A stretch of 64,000 bases of DNA. Source: Bacillota bacterium (lineage in GTDB: Bacteria; Bacillota; UBA4882; UBA8346). The stretch is from assembly GCA_023400055.1 (NCBI GenBank), contig JAEXFN010000062.1, forward strand, positions 7,733-71,732, written 5' to 3'. Position numbers and translations under genes: made by a program. The notes below the pieces were generated by a model. It saw nothing but the letters and a program-made list of their open reading frames with translations. It did no database searches and was not told where the DNA came from. Shown here piece after piece: positions 43,873 through 53,174 of this stretch (position 1 is its first letter; every line of letters starts with the position of its first letter).

Positions 43873-44688
43873 ATGACGGTGAATGCCGCTTATCCCAGAG
43901 TGGTTTTGGCGCTCGGCGGCGGCGGAGCGCGGGGGTTTGCCCATATCGGGGTGCTGCAGGTTCTCAAGGAGGCGGGGATCAGTATCGCCGGGATCGTGGG
44001 AACCAGCATGGGGGCGCTGATCGGCGGGACGTACGCCGTGGGAACGGACCTCTATTATCTGGGGCAACTCGTGGAATATCTGGGCTGGGAGGATCTGATC
44101 GATCTGCGCCTGCCCAAATTGGGCCTGATCGACGGCGTGAAGGTGCAGACGCTGATCGACCTGCTGACCAAGGGAAAGAAGTTCGAGAACACGCTGTTGC
44201 GTTACTGGGCGGTGGCCACCGATCTGTTCAGCGGGGAAGAGGTCATTTTCAAGGAGGGGCCGCTCGCGCCGGCGATCCGCGCCAGCGTCTCGATACCGGG
44301 GGTCTTCAATCCGGTGGAGCTGAACGGGCGGATTCTGGTCGACGGCGGCGTGGTGGCCGGGGTGCCGGTGGCCGTCGCCAAGCAGATGGCCGGGGATATC
44401 ACGGTGGCCGTCAACGTCGGGTTCGACCACACCCAGCATCAGCTGAACTCCTTGTTCGATGTGATGTCGAAAGTCCTGGATATCATGGGCAACCGCCTGG
44501 ACGAGAGCCAGGTAGGTTTGGCCGATCTGGCCATCGTGCCGCAACTGGGGAACATCGGCACGCTCAGTTTTCAACGGGCCAAGGAGTGCGTGAGCATCGG
44601 CCGGGCGGCGGCGGAGCGGGTTTTGCCTCAACTGCAGCGGCGAATCGCCGAGTTTCAACAGAAAGGTTTGGTAAGCAACGCATTATGA
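43873..44688 (+). CDS. Patatin-like phospholipase
   Basis: A 271-residue serine lipase-like protein. The oxyanion motif is GGGGARGFAHIGVLQVL, the nucleophile elbow GTSMG, and the catalytic Asp is in VDGGVVAGVPV. These enzymes hydrolyse acyl chains of phospholipids. ATG at 43873 follows GGAGGGG. The stop overlaps the next start by four bases (ATGA), so it is co-translated with the flavoprotein. Confidence 0.92.
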   Translation: MTVNAAYPRVVLALGGGGARGFAHIGVLQVLKEAGISIAGIVGTSMGALIGGTYAVGTDLYYLGQLVEYLGWEDLIDLRLPKLGLIDGVKVQTLIDLLTKGKKFENTLLRYWAVATDLFSGEEVIFKEGPLAPAIRASVSIPGVFNPVELNGRILVDGGVVAGVPVAVAKQMAGDITVAVNVGFDHTQHQLNSLFDVMSKVLDIMGNRLDESQVGLADLAIVPQLGNIGTLSFQRAKECVSIGRAAAERVLPQLQRRIAEFQQKGLVSNAL

Positions 44689-45962
44689 ATACGGAAATCA
44701 TCATCGTGGGGGGCGGAGCGGCCGGAACTTTGGCGGCGCTGACGGCGGCCAAGGCCGGGGCCCAAGTGGTATTGCTGGAACGGAACCGCACCATCGGCCG
44801 GAAACTGGCCATCACCGGCGGCGGCCGCTGTAATGTGACCAATCAGTCGGATCTGGCGGAGCTGGTGGCCAACACCCCCGGCAACGGTCGTTTTTTATAC
44901 AGCGCTTTTCAAAACTTCGACGCTCAGGCGGTGATGGACCTCTTCCAAGATGAATTGAGAGTGCCGCTCAAGGTGGAGCGGGGCAAGCGGGTCTTCCCTG
45001 CCTCGGATCAGGCGCGCGACGTGGTCGAGGCCTTGCAGCGGGCGTTGCGGGAGCGGGGCGTCCGGGTGATCCCGGAGGCGCGGGTCAGCGATCTGCTGCT
45101 GGGAGAGGGCCAGGTCACCGGCGTCCGTTGCACCGATGGCAGCGAGTACGGGGCGCTGGCAGTGATCGTCGCCACCGGCGGCGCCTCCTATCCGGGGACG
45201 GGCAGCACCGGGGACGGCTACCGCCTGGCGGAACAGGCCGGCCATACGCTGGTGCCGATCCGGCCGGCGTTGATTCCGCTGGAGACCCGGGAGGAATGGA
45301 TCAAGGATCTGGAAGGGTTGTCGCTGACCAATGTCCGGGTGACCGCTTATTATGGCGGCAAGGTGCTGGATTCGGAGTTCGGGGAGATGCTCTTCACTGG
45401 GTTTGGCGTTTCCGGCCCGGTCATCCTCAGCCTGAGTCGCGCGGTGGCCGGCCGGGTTTTGGAAAAGCCTTTATCGGTGGCGCTGGCCATCGACTTGAAG
45501 CCGGCGCTCGGCGAAGCCGAACTCGACCTGCGGGTGCAACGCGATTTCGCCAAGTACGTCAACAAATTTTTCCGCAACGCCTTGGACGATCTGCTGCCCC
45601 AAAAATTGATTCCGGTCATGGTCAGGCTGTCGGGGATCGATCCCGACAAACCGGTGCACCAGGTCACCCGCGAGGAACGGGGCGAATTGGTGAGCCTCTT
45701 GAAAGGGCTGCAGCTGACGGTTACCCGTCCCCGGCCGCTGAAAGAGGCCATCGTCACCGTGGGCGGGGTCAATATCAAGGAGATCAACCCCAGGACCATG
45801 GCTTCCAAACGCCTGACCGGGCTGTATTTCGCCGGGGAAGTCATGGACGTCGACGCCTATACCGGCGGCTTTAACCTGCAGATCGCCTTCTCGTCCGGCC
45901 ACGCGGCGGGTCTGGCCGCGGCGGAGCAGGTACATGAAATGCGGCGATCTCGGGCAAACTAG
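44685..45962 (+). CDS. HI0933/BaiN-family flavoprotein
   Basis: A 425-residue FAD-dependent oxidoreductase. The N-terminal dinucleotide motif is IIIVGGGAAGTLAAL. The family hallmarks TIGRKLAITGGGRCNVTN and VATGGASYPGTGSTGDGYRLAEQAGH are present. The C-terminal FAD contact is LTGLYFAGEVMDVDAYTGGFNLQIAFSSGH. The function is unknown for most members. ATGA overlap with the patatin gene fixes the start. Confidence 0.92.
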   Translation: MNTEIIIVGGGAAGTLAALTAAKAGAQVVLLERNRTIGRKLAITGGGRCNVTNQSDLAELVANTPGNGRFLYSAFQNFDAQAVMDLFQDELRVPLKVERGKRVFPASDQARDVVEALQRALRERGVRVIPEARVSDLLLGEGQVTGVRCTDGSEYGALAVIVATGGASYPGTGSTGDGYRLAEQAGHTLVPIRPALIPLETREEWIKDLEGLSLTNVRVTAYYGGKVLDSEFGEMLFTGFGVSGPVILSLSRAVAGRVLEKPLSVALAIDLKPALGEAELDLRVQRDFAKYVNKFFRNALDDLLPQKLIPVMVRLSGIDPDKPVHQVTREERGELVSLLKGLQLTVTRPRPLKEAIVTVGGVNIKEINPRTMASKRLTGLYFAGEVMDVDAYTGGFNLQIAFSSGHAAGLAAAEQVHEMRRSRAN

Positions 45963-45989
45963 CTTGCGGACGAATCCTTCCGGAAGGTG

Positions 45990-46199
45990 ATGCGCGTGCC
46001 CGTTAAATATCGCTGGTATGAACGGCTGTTCTACCGTTTGCTGCGGCGTGAGAAGTACGGCGTGTGGCTGGTCTTCATCCTGATCAGCCTGTTGATGCTG
46101 GTGCAAGTGTTATTATTGGATCCCGCCATCCGCCGCCACCTGGTTCTCACCGACCAGTTGGAGGGAAGTGCGGTCCGGGTCTATCATGCCGGCCGTTAA
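45990..46199 (+). CDS. Small single-pass membrane protein
   Basis: A 69-residue protein with a basic N terminus (KYRWYERLFYRLLRREKYG), one membrane helix (WLVFILISLLMLVQVLLL) and a short polar tail. I recognise no family. GGAAGGTG precedes the ATG, and it lies 27 bases after the flavoprotein gene, so it is probably part of that operon. Confidence 0.7.
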   Translation: MRVPVKYRWYERLFYRLLRREKYGVWLVFILISLLMLVQVLLLDPAIRRHLVLTDQLEGSAVRVYHAGR

Positions 46200-46306
46200 A
46201 GCGGCGACGCCATTCCGGGCGGGCTGGATTGCGACGCGGGGTAATCGAAACGTAACTTGTAAGAGCAGCGAGATTATGGTAAATTGAATATATTATTGAT
46301 CAATCC

Positions 46307-46330
46307 AAGCACTCCGGGGGGTGCTTTTTT
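46307..46330 (+). terminator. Terminator after the patatin-flavoprotein operon
   Basis: AAGCACTCC/GGGGTGCTT arms are followed by six T. The rest of the 350-base gap is AT-rich, with a GGGC/GCCC mini-hairpin and a TATAAT near 46420-46435 that may serve the HutP-like gene. Confidence 0.85.
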
Positions 46331-46549
46331 ACTATCCGAGCCCGCGATGAGCGAAATGGAGCGATCTTAAAACAGCAATGGCAGTCATTTTTCATGAAGC
46401 AGGCGGAAGATTGGGCTGTTTGCCCATTATAATAAGAAAGTTGAGTCCGCCAGACATTTTATAATTGATTTTCTTAATCTTATGAAGGAAATATACTGAA
46501 TCAGACAGAATTTGATAAATCTTAGCTTCGTTGGATAGGTGGTTAATCG

Positions 46550-47062
46550 TTGCAAACGCAGCAGCCGGTCGACGGGATTGAGACAGCCTTATTCGACGCT
46601 AATTCGGGCCAGGATCCATTGGGAACCGGCCGGGGAGGCTTTAGCATGTTGGAATCGGGAAGCCGCGAGGTGGCGAAGGCGGCCTTGACCATGGCCATGA
46701 CCGCGTCGCGCGAAGAAGAAAAATCGATGAAGGAATATTACCGCAACCACGAGATCCGGGCGGCGGCGGTGGATTACGGCGGCGAAGCGATCACCGCCAT
46801 GAAGACCATCGTCGAACGGGCGGTGGTGGCGGCCAAACGCGAGCTATTGATCAAGGACGTCCACGCCGAGGAAGGCGCCATCGCCGGCGCCACCCGGGAA
46901 GCGATGTCTCAGATCCTCATCAAAGCCCTCGGCCTGAATATCGGCGGCAAGATCGGTATCGCCCGCAAGGGTGATCACGTCAGCGTGGCGGTATTTTTCA
47001 GCATTGGGCTGGTTCATTTGGATGAAATCGCGGTGGGCATGAGCCACCGGGCGGTGGAGTGA
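46550..47062 (+). CDS. HutP-family RNA-binding regulator (noncanonical)
   Basis: A 170-residue protein resembling HutP, the L-histidine- and Mg2+-dependent antiterminator. The core is EEGAIAGATREAMSQILIKALGLNIGGKIGIARKGDHVSVAVFFSIGLVHLDEIAVGMSHR. Compared with B. subtilis HutP from memory, the two His of the ESHALYH motif are Gly here (Gly109, Gly113), while the C-terminal His (His166) is kept. It starts at TTG after AGGTGG. It is followed within 9 bases by aroH and then hisC, so a role in controlling aromatic or histidine genes is possible. Confidence 0.8.
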   Translation: MQTQQPVDGIETALFDANSGQDPLGTGRGGFSMLESGSREVAKAALTMAMTASREEEKSMKEYYRNHEIRAAAVDYGGEAITAMKTIVERAVVAAKRELLIKDVHAEEGAIAGATREAMSQILIKALGLNIGGKIGIARKGDHVSVAVFFSIGLVHLDEIAVGMSHRAVE

Positions 47063-47071
47063 AAAACAACG

Positions 47072-47446
47072 ATGAAGAATATTTGGGCAGTGCGGGGCGC
47101 CATTACCATTGACCGGGACGAACCGGATCAAGTATTGGCGGCCACCCGCGAGCTATTGAACGGGCTTTTTGCGGCCAACCGAATCGCACCGCAGGACATC
47201 ATCAGTATCGTCTTTACCGTGACCCCGGATATCCGGAGCGAGTTTCCGGCGGTGGCCGCGCGGGAACTCGGCCTGGCGGACACTCCCTTGATGTGCGCCC
47301 AGGAGATACCCAAGGCCGGCGCCTTGCCGCTATGCATCCGGGTCCTGCTGCATTTCTATACCGAACTGGACAAGGGGGCGCTGCGCCCGGTTTATCTGCG
47401 CCAGGCGGTGCGGCTGCGCCCCGATCTCTGCGGCGCGGTTCAATAA
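47072..47446 (+). CDS. aroH: Monofunctional chorismate mutase (AroH class)
   Basis: A 124-residue trimeric chorismate mutase converting chorismate to prephenate, the first step to Phe and Tyr. The active-site residues line up with the Bacillus enzyme: Arg8 (AVRGAIT), Cys75 and Glu78 (MCAQEIP), Arg90 (LCIRVLLH) and Tyr108. The reading frame runs directly on towards hisC. Confidence 0.95.
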   Translation: MKNIWAVRGAITIDRDEPDQVLAATRELLNGLFAANRIAPQDIISIVFTVTPDIRSEFPAVAARELGLADTPLMCAQEIPKAGALPLCIRVLLHFYTELDKGALRPVYLRQAVRLRPDLCGAVQ

Positions 47447-47477
47447 GGTCCTGATTATGCGAACAGAGGTGATTCCT

Positions 47478-48593
47478 ATGAAATATAGCGGCTTATTTCG
47501 CGAGTGCGTCGAGGCGATACCGCCATACGTCCCGGGCAAACCCATCGAAGAGCTCGAACGGGAACTGGGGTTGAACGGCGTCATCAAAATGGCTTCCAAT
47601 GAGAATCCGTTGGGCCCTTCCCAGGAGGTCCGGCAAGCGGTCATTCAGGCCTTGGAGCGGGTGGCCCAATATCCGGACGCCAATAATTTTTATCTGCGCG
47701 ACGCCCTTGCCGCCGAGCTGGGGGTGCCCGCCGAGCAACTGCTCATCGGCAACGGCCTGGATGATGTCAACCGGATCTTGGCGGAAACCTTATTCAATCC
47801 CGGCGATGAAGTGATCATCCCGCAGCCGACCTTCAGCCAGTATGAGATCGTCACCCGGCTGATGGGGGCCAAACCGGTCTTTGTCAAGGGCGACGGCTAC
47901 CGCCACGATCTCGACGCCATGGTAGGGGCGATCACCGACCGCACCAAGATGATCTTCATCTGCAACCCCAACAATCCGACTGGCACAATCATCAGCGAAG
48001 CGGAGTTGGTCCGGTTTTTGCGGCAAGTTCCCGAACGGATCCCGGTGGTGCTCGATGAAGCTTATGCCGATTTCGCCGACGATCCGGCATTCCCCGACGG
48101 TATCCGCCTGCTGCAGAACGGTTTTGCCAACCTGATCGTGTATCACACCTTCTCAAAGATTCACGGCATGGCCGGCTTGCGGCTGGGTTACGCCGTAGCC
48201 GCGCCGGAACTGATCCGGCAGACCTGGCGGATCAAGGACCCGTTCAACGTCAATCTGATTGCGCAAGCGGCGGGCGTGGCCGCCTTGAATAGCAAGCGCC
48301 ATATCATGCTCAGCAAGGAATTGGTCCAGACCGGCAAGCGCCAGTTTTACGAGGAGTTGGACCGGCTCGGCGTCCGCTACCTGCCGACCCAGGCCAATTT
48401 CATCCTGATCGATTGCGGCCAGGACAGCCGCCCGGTCTATGATCACCTGCTGCACAGCGGGATCATCGTCCGGATGACCCACTCTTTCGGGTTGCCCCAT
48501 TGTCTCCGGGTTACCTTTGGCACCGCTGAACAGAACGACCGTTTCTTCCGGGCTTTCCGCGAAGGATTTAAACGGCTGGAGATTACCGCCTGA
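47478..48593 (+). CDS. hisC: Histidinol-phosphate/aromatic aminotransferase
   Basis: A 371-residue class I/II PLP aminotransferase. NENPLGPS opens the substrate region, then NPNNPTG and the cofactor Lys in YHTFSKIHGMAGLRLGYAVA. The start ATG follows AGAGGTG. Next to aroH it may act on prephenate or phenylpyruvate as well as histidinol phosphate. It is the last gene of this small operon. Confidence 0.92.
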   Translation: MKYSGLFRECVEAIPPYVPGKPIEELERELGLNGVIKMASNENPLGPSQEVRQAVIQALERVAQYPDANNFYLRDALAAELGVPAEQLLIGNGLDDVNRILAETLFNPGDEVIIPQPTFSQYEIVTRLMGAKPVFVKGDGYRHDLDAMVGAITDRTKMIFICNPNNPTGTIISEAELVRFLRQVPERIPVVLDEAYADFADDPAFPDGIRLLQNGFANLIVYHTFSKIHGMAGLRLGYAVAAPELIRQTWRIKDPFNVNLIAQAAGVAALNSKRHIMLSKELVQTGKRQFYEELDRLGVRYLPTQANFILIDCGQDSRPVYDHLLHSGIIVRMTHSFGLPHCLRVTFGTAEQNDRFFRAFREGFKRLEITA

Positions 48594-48637
48594 ACAAATA
48601 AGTTCCTTCGCTTCTGTTTTTTTCGGGTGTAAAGATG

Positions 48638-48666
48638 TCCCTCACCGTTACGATGAGGGATTTTTT
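48638..48666 (+). terminator. Terminator after hisC
   Basis: A TCCCTCA/TGAGGGA stem with a 9-nt loop is followed by six T. Confidence 0.9.
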
Positions 48667-48855
48667 ATTGGCGGTCGATTGGTTGCGAGACACTGTAAAT
48701 TTTTCATATTTATGGTCAATTGGGAAGGGATTGGCATAAACGTCGCGAAATTCATTGAGGATCGATCGCTTATAAGTTTACGCGAACATTCCGGCATTGA
48801 TGCGGTTTAGCCGCCGCTGGCCTTGGTCAAAGGGATAGGAGGATACCGGCAGGTC

Positions 48856-50133
48856 ATGTTCACCATCTTAATCGTGGATGACGACTATTTGGTCCGCGTG
48901 GGGATCAGAGAGACGATTCATTGGGAAAGCTATCAATTCGCCATTGCCGGCGAGGCCAATAACGGCAGGGAGGGCTTGGCGGCCGCTCTTTCCCTGAAGC
49001 CGGACGTGATCATTACCGATATCCGCATGCCGTTGATGGACGGGGTGGAGTTCATGGCCAAGTTCCGGGAGGCCGGAATCGATTCAAAGCTGATCGTTTT
49101 GAGCGGTTACGATGAATTCGACTATGCCCGGTCGGCGATCCGCTTCGGGGCCTCGGCCTATATTTTGAAGCCGATCGAGAATCAACAGTTGATTGAGGCG
49201 GTCTTGAATGCCGGTCGGAGCATTCGGGAGGAACGGGAAGCCAGACATCATTACAACGAGTTGCGCAAGGAGCTGCCGGCGATCAAAAGGCAGTTTGTCT
49301 TGGATTTGTTGGCGGGGAGCATCCGGGATGAAGCGGAGATTCAGGCCAAATTGAGCCTTCTCGAACTGCCTTTGGAACTCCGGAACCATCTGGTGCTCGT
49401 CTTGAAGATCGATGATTTTCAGTTTGTGGCGCGCCAATCCACCGCGGAACAACTGGAAGCGCTCCGGACCGGGCTACCGGATCTGATTTCCGGAATGGTC
49501 TTCGTCAAATGGGGTTTTCAAGGGATAACCCTGGACAAAAGCGTCGAGGAAACCATCGTTATTCTGCAACTGGGCGACTCCGGCGCAGCAGCGGGAACGG
49601 TCGCCAACTTGAAAGAAGCCGGCAAGGAGCTGTTGACGCGGTTTAAGGAGCTCTTCGAGGACAGTTACACTCTCTCCGTAGGGATCGGCGGGCCTTCCCC
49701 GCGACTGACCTCTTTGAACGCGGCCTATCGGGAAGCTTTGAAAGCCGCCGAACAAAAGTTATTGCCGGGAACGAGCCAGATCGCTTATGCCCGGGATGAG
49801 GGAGTGGCGGATTGCCATCCGCTGGTCCGGGCGGCCATCGCCTATCTGAAGAGTCATTTCGACCAGGAAATCACCGTGGAGGCGGTGGCCCGGGAACTGT
49901 TCGTCAGCCCGTCGCATTTGATGCACCTGATCAAGGCGGAGCTCGGCAAGACTTTGAACGACTGTCTGGTGGAGTACCGGATCGAACGGGCCAAGGAGCT
50001 GTTGCGGGAGAAAAACACCAAGATTTATGAGGTCTGCGAGCAAGTGGGCTACAGCGACACCAAATATTTCAGCCAACTGTTCAAGAAATTGACCGGGCTG
50101 AGTCCCAGCGAATACGGCAAGATTATTTCTTAA
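48856..50133 (+). CDS. YesN-type response regulator with AraC DNA-binding domain
   Basis: A 425-residue regulator. The receiver domain (residues 1-120) has the acidic pair VDDDYLVRVG and phospho-Asp in ITDIRMPLMDG. A long middle domain follows, then a C-terminal AraC HTH (residues 325-425, ending YFSQLFKKLTGLSPSEYGKI). It is the partner of the kinase encoded 27 bases downstream and is likely the activator of the sugar-phosphorylase locus. Confidence 0.93.
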   Translation: MFTILIVDDDYLVRVGIRETIHWESYQFAIAGEANNGREGLAAALSLKPDVIITDIRMPLMDGVEFMAKFREAGIDSKLIVLSGYDEFDYARSAIRFGASAYILKPIENQQLIEAVLNAGRSIREEREARHHYNELRKELPAIKRQFVLDLLAGSIRDEAEIQAKLSLLELPLELRNHLVLVLKIDDFQFVARQSTAEQLEALRTGLPDLISGMVFVKWGFQGITLDKSVEETIVILQLGDSGAAAGTVANLKEAGKELLTRFKELFEDSYTLSVGIGGPSPRLTSLNAAYREALKAAEQKLLPGTSQIAYARDEGVADCHPLVRAAIAYLKSHFDQEITVEAVARELFVSPSHLMHLIKAELGKTLNDCLVEYRIERAKELLREKNTKIYEVCEQVGYSDTKYFSQLFKKLTGLSPSEYGKIIS

Positions 50134-50160
50134 ACGGTAGCACCCGGCAAGGATCACGTC

Positions 50161-51918
50161 ATGATGAATCCATTCTTCATTTTTTTACGCAGATTACGCA
50201 TCCGGAACCGGCTGGTCATCTTCCTGACCTTAGCTTTGCTGCTTTCCACCGGTTTCATCATCGTTATCGCCCGGACGGTGGCGCAATCACTCCTTAAGAA
50301 TTATCTCTCCGATTATGTCGAAGCCACGCAAAGTGAGATCTCGGCCAGCGTGGGCCTGATCGTCGATGAGCTTAACATCCTGGCCGCCCGCCTGACGGTG
50401 AACAACGGGATTTATCAACTCTTCAACTCCGAACCGCAACGGACTTACGCCGCCCGGACCGCCCGGTTGCGGCAGATCCTGGACGGTCTGCTGGTCCACA
50501 AGGAGATTGTCGGGGCGATCTATATCGTCAACCGGGCCAATGAGATTTACGAATACGCTCCGGCCGATTTGGTGATTCAAAAGCCTGATTTGCTCGATAT
50601 TCACCGGGTCCGGACGGCGACTCTGCCGGTGTGGGGCGGCGTCAAAAGAGACGTCCATAACAATGCTTATATTCTGTTCGGCCGGAAGTACGACAATTTT
50701 TATACCGGTGAGACGCTGGGCTTGTTATTTATCTATATCCGGCAGTCCGCGCTTTACGAGATCTACCGCAAGATGGTTCCCGAAGGCGGCTTCTCCTTTA
50801 TCCTGGCCGACGGCCAGCGGGTAATCTCCTATCCCGATAAAGACCAGGTCGGAAAGGTCTATTTCGATACCGCGCTCTTCCAAAGCGACCGCCCCTTCAG
50901 TTATAAGAGCACGGTGTATCACGGCGAGCGGGTGCTGGTCGCCATCCGGCAATTTGACGACCATCTGAAGCGGCTGGGGATCGATTGGAAAATCGTCAGC
51001 GTAATCTCGGAAAAACACTTGTTTGCGGCGGTTTCTCGGGTCAATTGGCTGGTGCTGATCATCGGCTCCGCTATTTTACTGGCAGCCATTCCGCTGGCGA
51101 TTTATTTCTCGTTTACGATTACCCGTTCGGTAGGCCGTTTAAAAGATAAGCTGGATGCCTTCGGCCGAGGGGCGTCCCGGCCGGTCTCAGCCGGACCGCC
51201 CGGTGACGAGATCGCCCTGTTGGAAGAGAGTTACAATAAGATGGTGTTGCGGATCCAGGATCTGATTCGCAAAAACAACCTCGAAAAAGAGAAACAGCGG
51301 GAGTTGGAGCTGATCGCGCTCCAGGCCCAGATCAATCCCCATTTCATCTATAACACGCTAGACGCCATCGGCTGGATGGCCAAACTGAAGAATCAGACGG
51401 AGATCGAAAAGCTGGTGATCGCGCTGGCCACGTTTTTTCGGATCAGCCTGCATAAGGGCGACAAGTTCATCACCGTGGAGGAAGAGATCCAGCTGGTGCA
51501 GAGCTTCGTCACTATCGAACAGATGCGTTTTCCCGGCAAATTCGTGGCCAGCTACCAGATTGCCGAGGAGATCAAGGCCTGTTCCATCCTGAAGATCATC
51601 CTGCAGCCCCTGGTGGAAAACGCCATCAAACACGGCATCCATCCCAAAGATGGTGCCGGGCACATCCGGGTGAATGGCCTGAAAGACGGTGACGATATCG
51701 TCTTTGAAGTAATGGACGATGGCGTGGGGATCGCCACAGACCGCGATCCGGTCCGGGCGTCGCTCCAAAATAGCCGCGCCGGCTACGGCTTACGGAACGT
51801 CAACGAACGGATCAAGCTCGAATATGGCGCGGTGTATGGCATAACCTTGCACAGCGAGCCGGGGAAAGGGACCACCGTTACGGTCAGAATTCGCAAAGCG
51901 CAGCAAATTGCGGGTTAA
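50161..51918 (+). CDS. YesM-type sensor histidine kinase
   Basis: A 585-residue membrane kinase. A first helix (residues 17-40) is followed by an extracytoplasmic dCache-like sensor (to about 295), a second helix (about 298-320, LVLIIGSAILLAAIPLAIYF) and HAMP. The His_kinase box is LQAQINPHFIYNTLDAIGWMA with the phospho-His, and the HATPase domain has QPLVENAIKHGIHP and GYGLRNVNERI. It probably senses an extracellular sugar and signals to the preceding regulator. Confidence 0.94.
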   Translation: MMNPFFIFLRRLRIRNRLVIFLTLALLLSTGFIIVIARTVAQSLLKNYLSDYVEATQSEISASVGLIVDELNILAARLTVNNGIYQLFNSEPQRTYAARTARLRQILDGLLVHKEIVGAIYIVNRANEIYEYAPADLVIQKPDLLDIHRVRTATLPVWGGVKRDVHNNAYILFGRKYDNFYTGETLGLLFIYIRQSALYEIYRKMVPEGGFSFILADGQRVISYPDKDQVGKVYFDTALFQSDRPFSYKSTVYHGERVLVAIRQFDDHLKRLGIDWKIVSVISEKHLFAAVSRVNWLVLIIGSAILLAAIPLAIYFSFTITRSVGRLKDKLDAFGRGASRPVSAGPPGDEIALLEESYNKMVLRIQDLIRKNNLEKEKQRELELIALQAQINPHFIYNTLDAIGWMAKLKNQTEIEKLVIALATFFRISLHKGDKFITVEEEIQLVQSFVTIEQMRFPGKFVASYQIAEEIKACSILKIILQPLVENAIKHGIHPKDGAGHIRVNGLKDGDDIVFEVMDDGVGIATDRDPVRASLQNSRAGYGLRNVNERIKLEYGAVYGITLHSEPGKGTTVTVRIRKAQQIAG

Positions 51919-51968
51919 ACGGGTTAGATCCGATGTATCGGGGATGAGCCGCTGACAAATGGCGAGAG

Positions 51969-52967
51969 CTAGGCCGTTTTCTGCAGTTTGATCAAGAGTT
52001 CGTTCAAGGGCAGTGCGATGCTGGCTGAGATGATCTGGCTGATCCAGAGGGCGCCGATGATAATGCCCCCGTTTAAAACCATCAACGCCAATGCGAACAC
52101 GAAGAGCTGCCGCTTTACCGGAGCCAGCGTAATCACTTTCACGATCCGGTCCGAGGAATAAGCGATCGGGAAGCCGATATAAAGAAATTGGGCGCTCCCA
52201 TCCACCAGATAATGGTCGGGGTCGTTTTTCGACGGCCATCTGCGGATCATTTGATAATGTAGGTTACGGTTGTAGGATGCCGGGATCAATTTTTGGGAAC
52301 CCCCGATAATGTACGCCCCGTTGTACCCCTTTTTATCCTCAAAGAACGGAAAAAAACTGCTGGTCTTCATGTCGAGCAGCACGTATCCGATGGGTTGATG
52401 GTTGGCATCGTTGATTTTCAGCGCCAGGGTCAGGAAACTGCCTAGCGTCCGCGCCGGTCTGGTGCGGTAACGGCCCGATTTCTGGATATGGGTCCACCAG
52501 AGCAATTGCCCATCGGATAGCGTGAAATCGCGTAACGACCGGTTTTGCAGCAACTGTCCCAGGGTTGGCCGATTGTTCGGTGCCAGCTCGATGGAGTCGG
52601 AGGAGTACAAGGCTTGCGCTCGGTTTAATCCGTAAATCGTGATGCTGGTCAGATTGACGCTCGAGTTCTGAATGCCGTTCAATTTGTCGATGGCCTTGTT
52701 GGCGATGGAACTGTTAAAGCCGGGATTTTGCAACGCTTGAATGATATCCTCGTCATTCAGGAGCAACTTGGCGGTTTCTTCCATGAGCGACAGGAACAGC
52801 TGGGCGTTGCGGTTCTGTTGCTCGGCATACTGGATCGAAAGTCGGACCGCGTGGCGGAGGATATTTTCCCTTAACGTCAGAAAAAGCAGCAGGCTGGTGA
52901 CTACGGCGCTGGTGGAGACCACGATCACGATCAGGGCGCGGACTTTAAATTCGAGCCGGGTAAACAA
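51969..52967 (-). CDS. Kinase-less dCache-HAMP sensor (truncated YesM-like)
   Basis: A 332-residue protein with an N-terminal helix, a roughly 230-residue extracytoplasmic dCache-like region (YIGGSQKLIPASYNRN, GSFLTLALKINDANHQPIGYVLLDMKTS) and a second helix (FVFALALMVLNGGIIIGALW). It stops within the first turn of a HAMP domain (IALPLNELLIKLQKTA). Histidine kinase and ATPase domains are absent, and the next gene on that side runs the other way. TTG start follows GAGGTGATC. It may be a decoy sensor or a decayed kinase; the frame itself is clean. Confidence 0.8.
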   Translation of the reverse strand: MFTRLEFKVRALIVIVVSTSAVVTSLLLFLTLRENILRHAVRLSIQYAEQQNRNAQLFLSLMEETAKLLLNDEDIIQALQNPGFNSSIANKAIDKLNGIQNSSVNLTSITIYGLNRAQALYSSDSIELAPNNRPTLGQLLQNRSLRDFTLSDGQLLWWTHIQKSGRYRTRPARTLGSFLTLALKINDANHQPIGYVLLDMKTSSFFPFFEDKKGYNGAYIIGGSQKLIPASYNRNLHYQMIRRWPSKNDPDHYLVDGSAQFLYIGFPIAYSSDRIVKVITLAPVKRQLFVFALALMVLNGGIIIGALWISQIISASIALPLNELLIKLQKTA

Positions 52968-53174
52968 AGGATCACCTCACCGCTCAGGGAACGAGCCGTT
53001 TCCATGGCATCGGAGTGCCAAAAATCCAGGAATAATTTGCCGGTTGTTGATAATATTGTAACATTTTTCCGAGTTCATAGATAGCAGTTTACCCAACCAT
53101 TTTAGCAGGTTTGCTGGCTTAAAATTCAGCATGACTTCGTTTACAATATGTACGTTGCGTAAGGAGAGATCGGG

